From Rhyacichthys aspro (Eukaryota; Chordata; Actinopteri; Gobiiformes; Rhyacichthyidae), in contig CM072152.1 of assembly GCA_036850595.1 (NCBI GenBank), forward strand, positions 7,025,640-7,089,639: a DNA stretch of 64,000 nt, in the 5' to 3' direction. Positions within the stretch are counted from its first letter, which is position 1. Every line of letters starts with the position of its first letter. The notes below the pieces were generated by a model. The model did no database searches. It was not told the DNA's origin and saw only the letters and a program-made list of their open reading frames with translations. Position numbers and translations under genes: made by a program. Below are positions 62,401 through 64,000 of this stretch, piece after piece.

Positions 62401-63164
62401 AGTTCTGCCTAAATCATCTGCACGCCATTAATTCCTCTTACCGCTGAGACTCTCAATTGATCGCAGTGACCTACATTAGCGCTGCCTCCACCCACTGCCA
62501 CCGATGAAGGATTATTAGTGATAGCCTGTAGTAAATTACACCTGGGCCTATTACAAAGCACTACCATCACTACTCTGTGCGTCGACAGATCCGCAGCCCA
62601 GGGTTAGACTCATCTGTTTGAACTATTGTAGACTAAACCTGGGCCGAAAATGGAGTAAGGCTTGAAAATGCAAAGTTCCATGCCAGCTAAGGATACACTC
62701 TACTAGCAAATGCACTACCAGACCATCACCTGGTGGATTTACCTGCATCAGAAAGGTCCCGCAGAGAACTACTCAGGGCGCTCCTCTTCAGACCTTCCCC
62801 GATGGCGTAGCTGTCGTCCAAGCTGGCTCGACTGAGGTTGCCGTTTCCTGTTTCCTTTTTGAGCCCCGAACACTGGGACATGCTGGCCCTCACCACCCCC
62901 TTCTGCTTTTCCAGTTCAGCTGTGAAGAAAAAGACCAATGACAGTGACTTGTAACAGTCAGTTACTTACTTACTCAACCCTACAAGAATACAAACTGCTT
63001 ACATTCTATCCGGTACTTCTCCATCTCTTGGACTTCTGCGATGGACTCCCGCAGGTCATCTGTGAACTTTTTGCGGTCCTGAGGGTTGGGTGCGTTGAAG
63101 TTGATGAGGACTTTGATGTCAGCTCCAGGAATGGCTGATGTCAGACGGACTCCATTGGGATAAT
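59421..63164 (-). CDS. iqsec1: IQ motif and Sec7 domain-containing protein 1 (Arf guanine-nucleotide exchange factor, BRAG2), C-terminal exons
   Basis: Four exons: 63164-63003, 62919-62743, 61761-61712, 59912-59421; the gene continues off the right edge. Phases close. The first exon gives NGVRLTSAIPGADIKVLINF and DRKKFTDDLRESIAEVQEME, the C-terminal end of the PH domain. The second gives ELEKQKGVVRASMSQCSGLK and GEGLKRSALSSSLRDLSDAG, the third GKRGRRSSAGSLDSNME, and the last a 163-residue tail starting GSIISSPHMRRR, then a Pro/His-rich region (YHHHHHFHP and HPHPQHGHGGHPAHPHHHG) and a terminal STVV, a class I PDZ ligand. The protein activates Arf6 at the plasma membrane and postsynapse. This long His-rich tail isoform matches IQSEC1. 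IQSEC2/3 or the teleost a/b copy cannot be fully excluded, because the IQ and Sec7 parts are not in the window. Confidence 0.85.
59913..61711 (-). other. iqsec1 intron before the last exon
   Basis: A 1.8 kb intron. It contains the hAT-type MITE at 60304-60684. No other exon recognised. Confidence 0.65.
60304..60684. mobile_element. hAT-type MITE, 381 bp, with imperfect 8-bp target duplication
   Basis: Starts cagtggtgtccaac and ends gtttgacaggtgtg, imperfect inverted ends, with subterminal 'ggggcca' and its inverse 'tggcccc'. It is flanked by gattggaa and ggtttgaa (6 of 8 identical), as expected for an aged 8-bp hAT target duplication. An internal hairpin pairs 60480-60520 with 60551-60590. 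No transposase coding. Confidence 0.65.
61762..62742 (-). other. iqsec1 intron
   Basis: A 1 kb intron between the exon ending SDAG and the GKRGRRSSAG exon. Nothing recognised. Confidence 0.65.
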
Positions 63165-64000
63165 CTACAATGATGAAATGAGAAAGACTAATACTTTTAC
63201 TTCCACAGGTTAAACACAAAGTACCTTGGATCACTTTACTGTCAGGCGGTCTTTTGACACTCAAGCACTTTGTCATTTTTACTGTAACTTAGTTAGAAGG
63301 TAGCCTGGCCAGCCTCCCTAATACTTTTTCCATTCTACACAAAAAATGAGTCTGGTCTATCTCGATTTCAGTTTAATTTCCTGAAATGGACGCAGCTTGA
63401 ACTACCCGTGAATGCAATTGGATAGACAAAACCAATCAGAATTCAGGGGACAGGACCAACAGTTTGGCCTCTTGACCGACACAAATGAACACACATTGAA
63501 AAACATATAAACAATCAGGGAAAACAAAGCATTGCATAAGACCTGCATCATTTTAGATACATGATTGTGATTTGCCAGATTGGACTGATTCTGTTGTTAA
63601 TACGTTTGAATGGGAGAGGTTTTGGTCATGCTTACTCTGCTAAGAGAGTGAATGGGTCTGGCTGGCCAGGGTAGCACTTTGCGTTCTAATTGTGATGTTG
63701 TAGGAGTTTTGAAGTGCAATTCTATGGGGTACTTCTATACAGAGCCTGGCCAGTCTGATAAACAGCAAATAGCCACCTCACAGTGTACTTAACAAATACT
63801 ACACAGATCCCTGACACTCAAGACCCTTTGAATTCAGATGGACTCAGCTGAGTTTGGTTGGTTTACTTAAATGTGACTTTCCATTTTCAGGAGGACAAAA
63901 GTTGGAATGGACTTTCACTCTTCCCTTTAAAAACCAGACTATTCAAGGACACAAAATAAACAGCTGGTATGAACACACTCATAGGCTACACCAGAATACT
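63165..64000 (-). other. iqsec1 intron continuing past the right edge
   Basis: Intronic sequence upstream of the PH-end exon. It contains the MITE at 63301-63673. No further exon recognised before the edge. Confidence 0.6.
63301..63673. mobile_element. Short MITE with 14-bp terminal inverted repeats
   Basis: Begins tagcctggccagcc and ends ggctggccagggta; the inverted ends agree at 13 of 14 positions. It is 373 bp with no coding capacity. A further copy of the end motif (gagcctggccagtct) follows at ~63741. Superfamily not assigned. Confidence 0.6.

Noticed and set aside
1..64000. CRISPR arrays, rRNA, tRNA genes and bacterial promoters
   Set aside because: None seen. The only tRNA-like signal is the decayed head of the SINE at 21.9 kb.

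Overview
This is nuclear DNA from a bony vertebrate, almost certainly a ray-finned (teleost) fish. It holds five multi-exon protein genes with GT-AG introns, AT-rich introns and debris of teleost-type DNA transposons, SINEs and LINEs. There are no operons, CRISPR arrays or prokaryotic signals. All exon models below were built by hand from reading frame, splice dinucleotides and codon phase. In every coding model the phases close across all junctions used.

Layout, left to right. (1) 1-8158, minus: cfap57 (WDR65), 15 exons, first ~866 codons; its 3' end lies off the left edge. (2) 9241-26559, minus: efcc1, 8 coding exons, 636 aa, with a 10.9 kb second intron. (3) 27.4-38.65 kb, plus: cfap92 (KIAA1257), 5' noncoding exon plus 16 coding exons, 1097 aa, head-to-head with efcc1. 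(4) 40246-51820, minus: acad9, 18 coding exons, 629 aa, tail-to-tail with cfap92. (5) 59421-63164, minus: the last four exons of iqsec1 (BRAG2 type), with a probable long 3'UTR; the rest lies off the right edge.

From memory of the human map, efcc1, cfap92 and acad9 are also neighbours on human 3q21, so this looks like a conserved block. cfap57 and cfap92 are cilium/flagellum genes. Each has an RFX-type X-box (ciliary promoter motif) in its 5' flank, and a third X-box-like site sharing flanking bases with the cfap92 one lies inside efcc1 intron 2. acad9 encodes a mitochondrial acyl-CoA dehydrogenase and complex I assembly factor. iqsec1 encodes an Arf guanine-nucleotide exchange factor.

No wholly new system is apparent. 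The items most worth a second look are the shared X-box architecture, a phase-incompatible extra exon-like ORF inside cfap92, a GC-AG intron in cfap57, the efcc1 EF-hand with an atypical loop, a ~700 bp foldback element in acad9 intron 1, and two MITEs with recognisable terminal inverted repeats in the iqsec1 introns.
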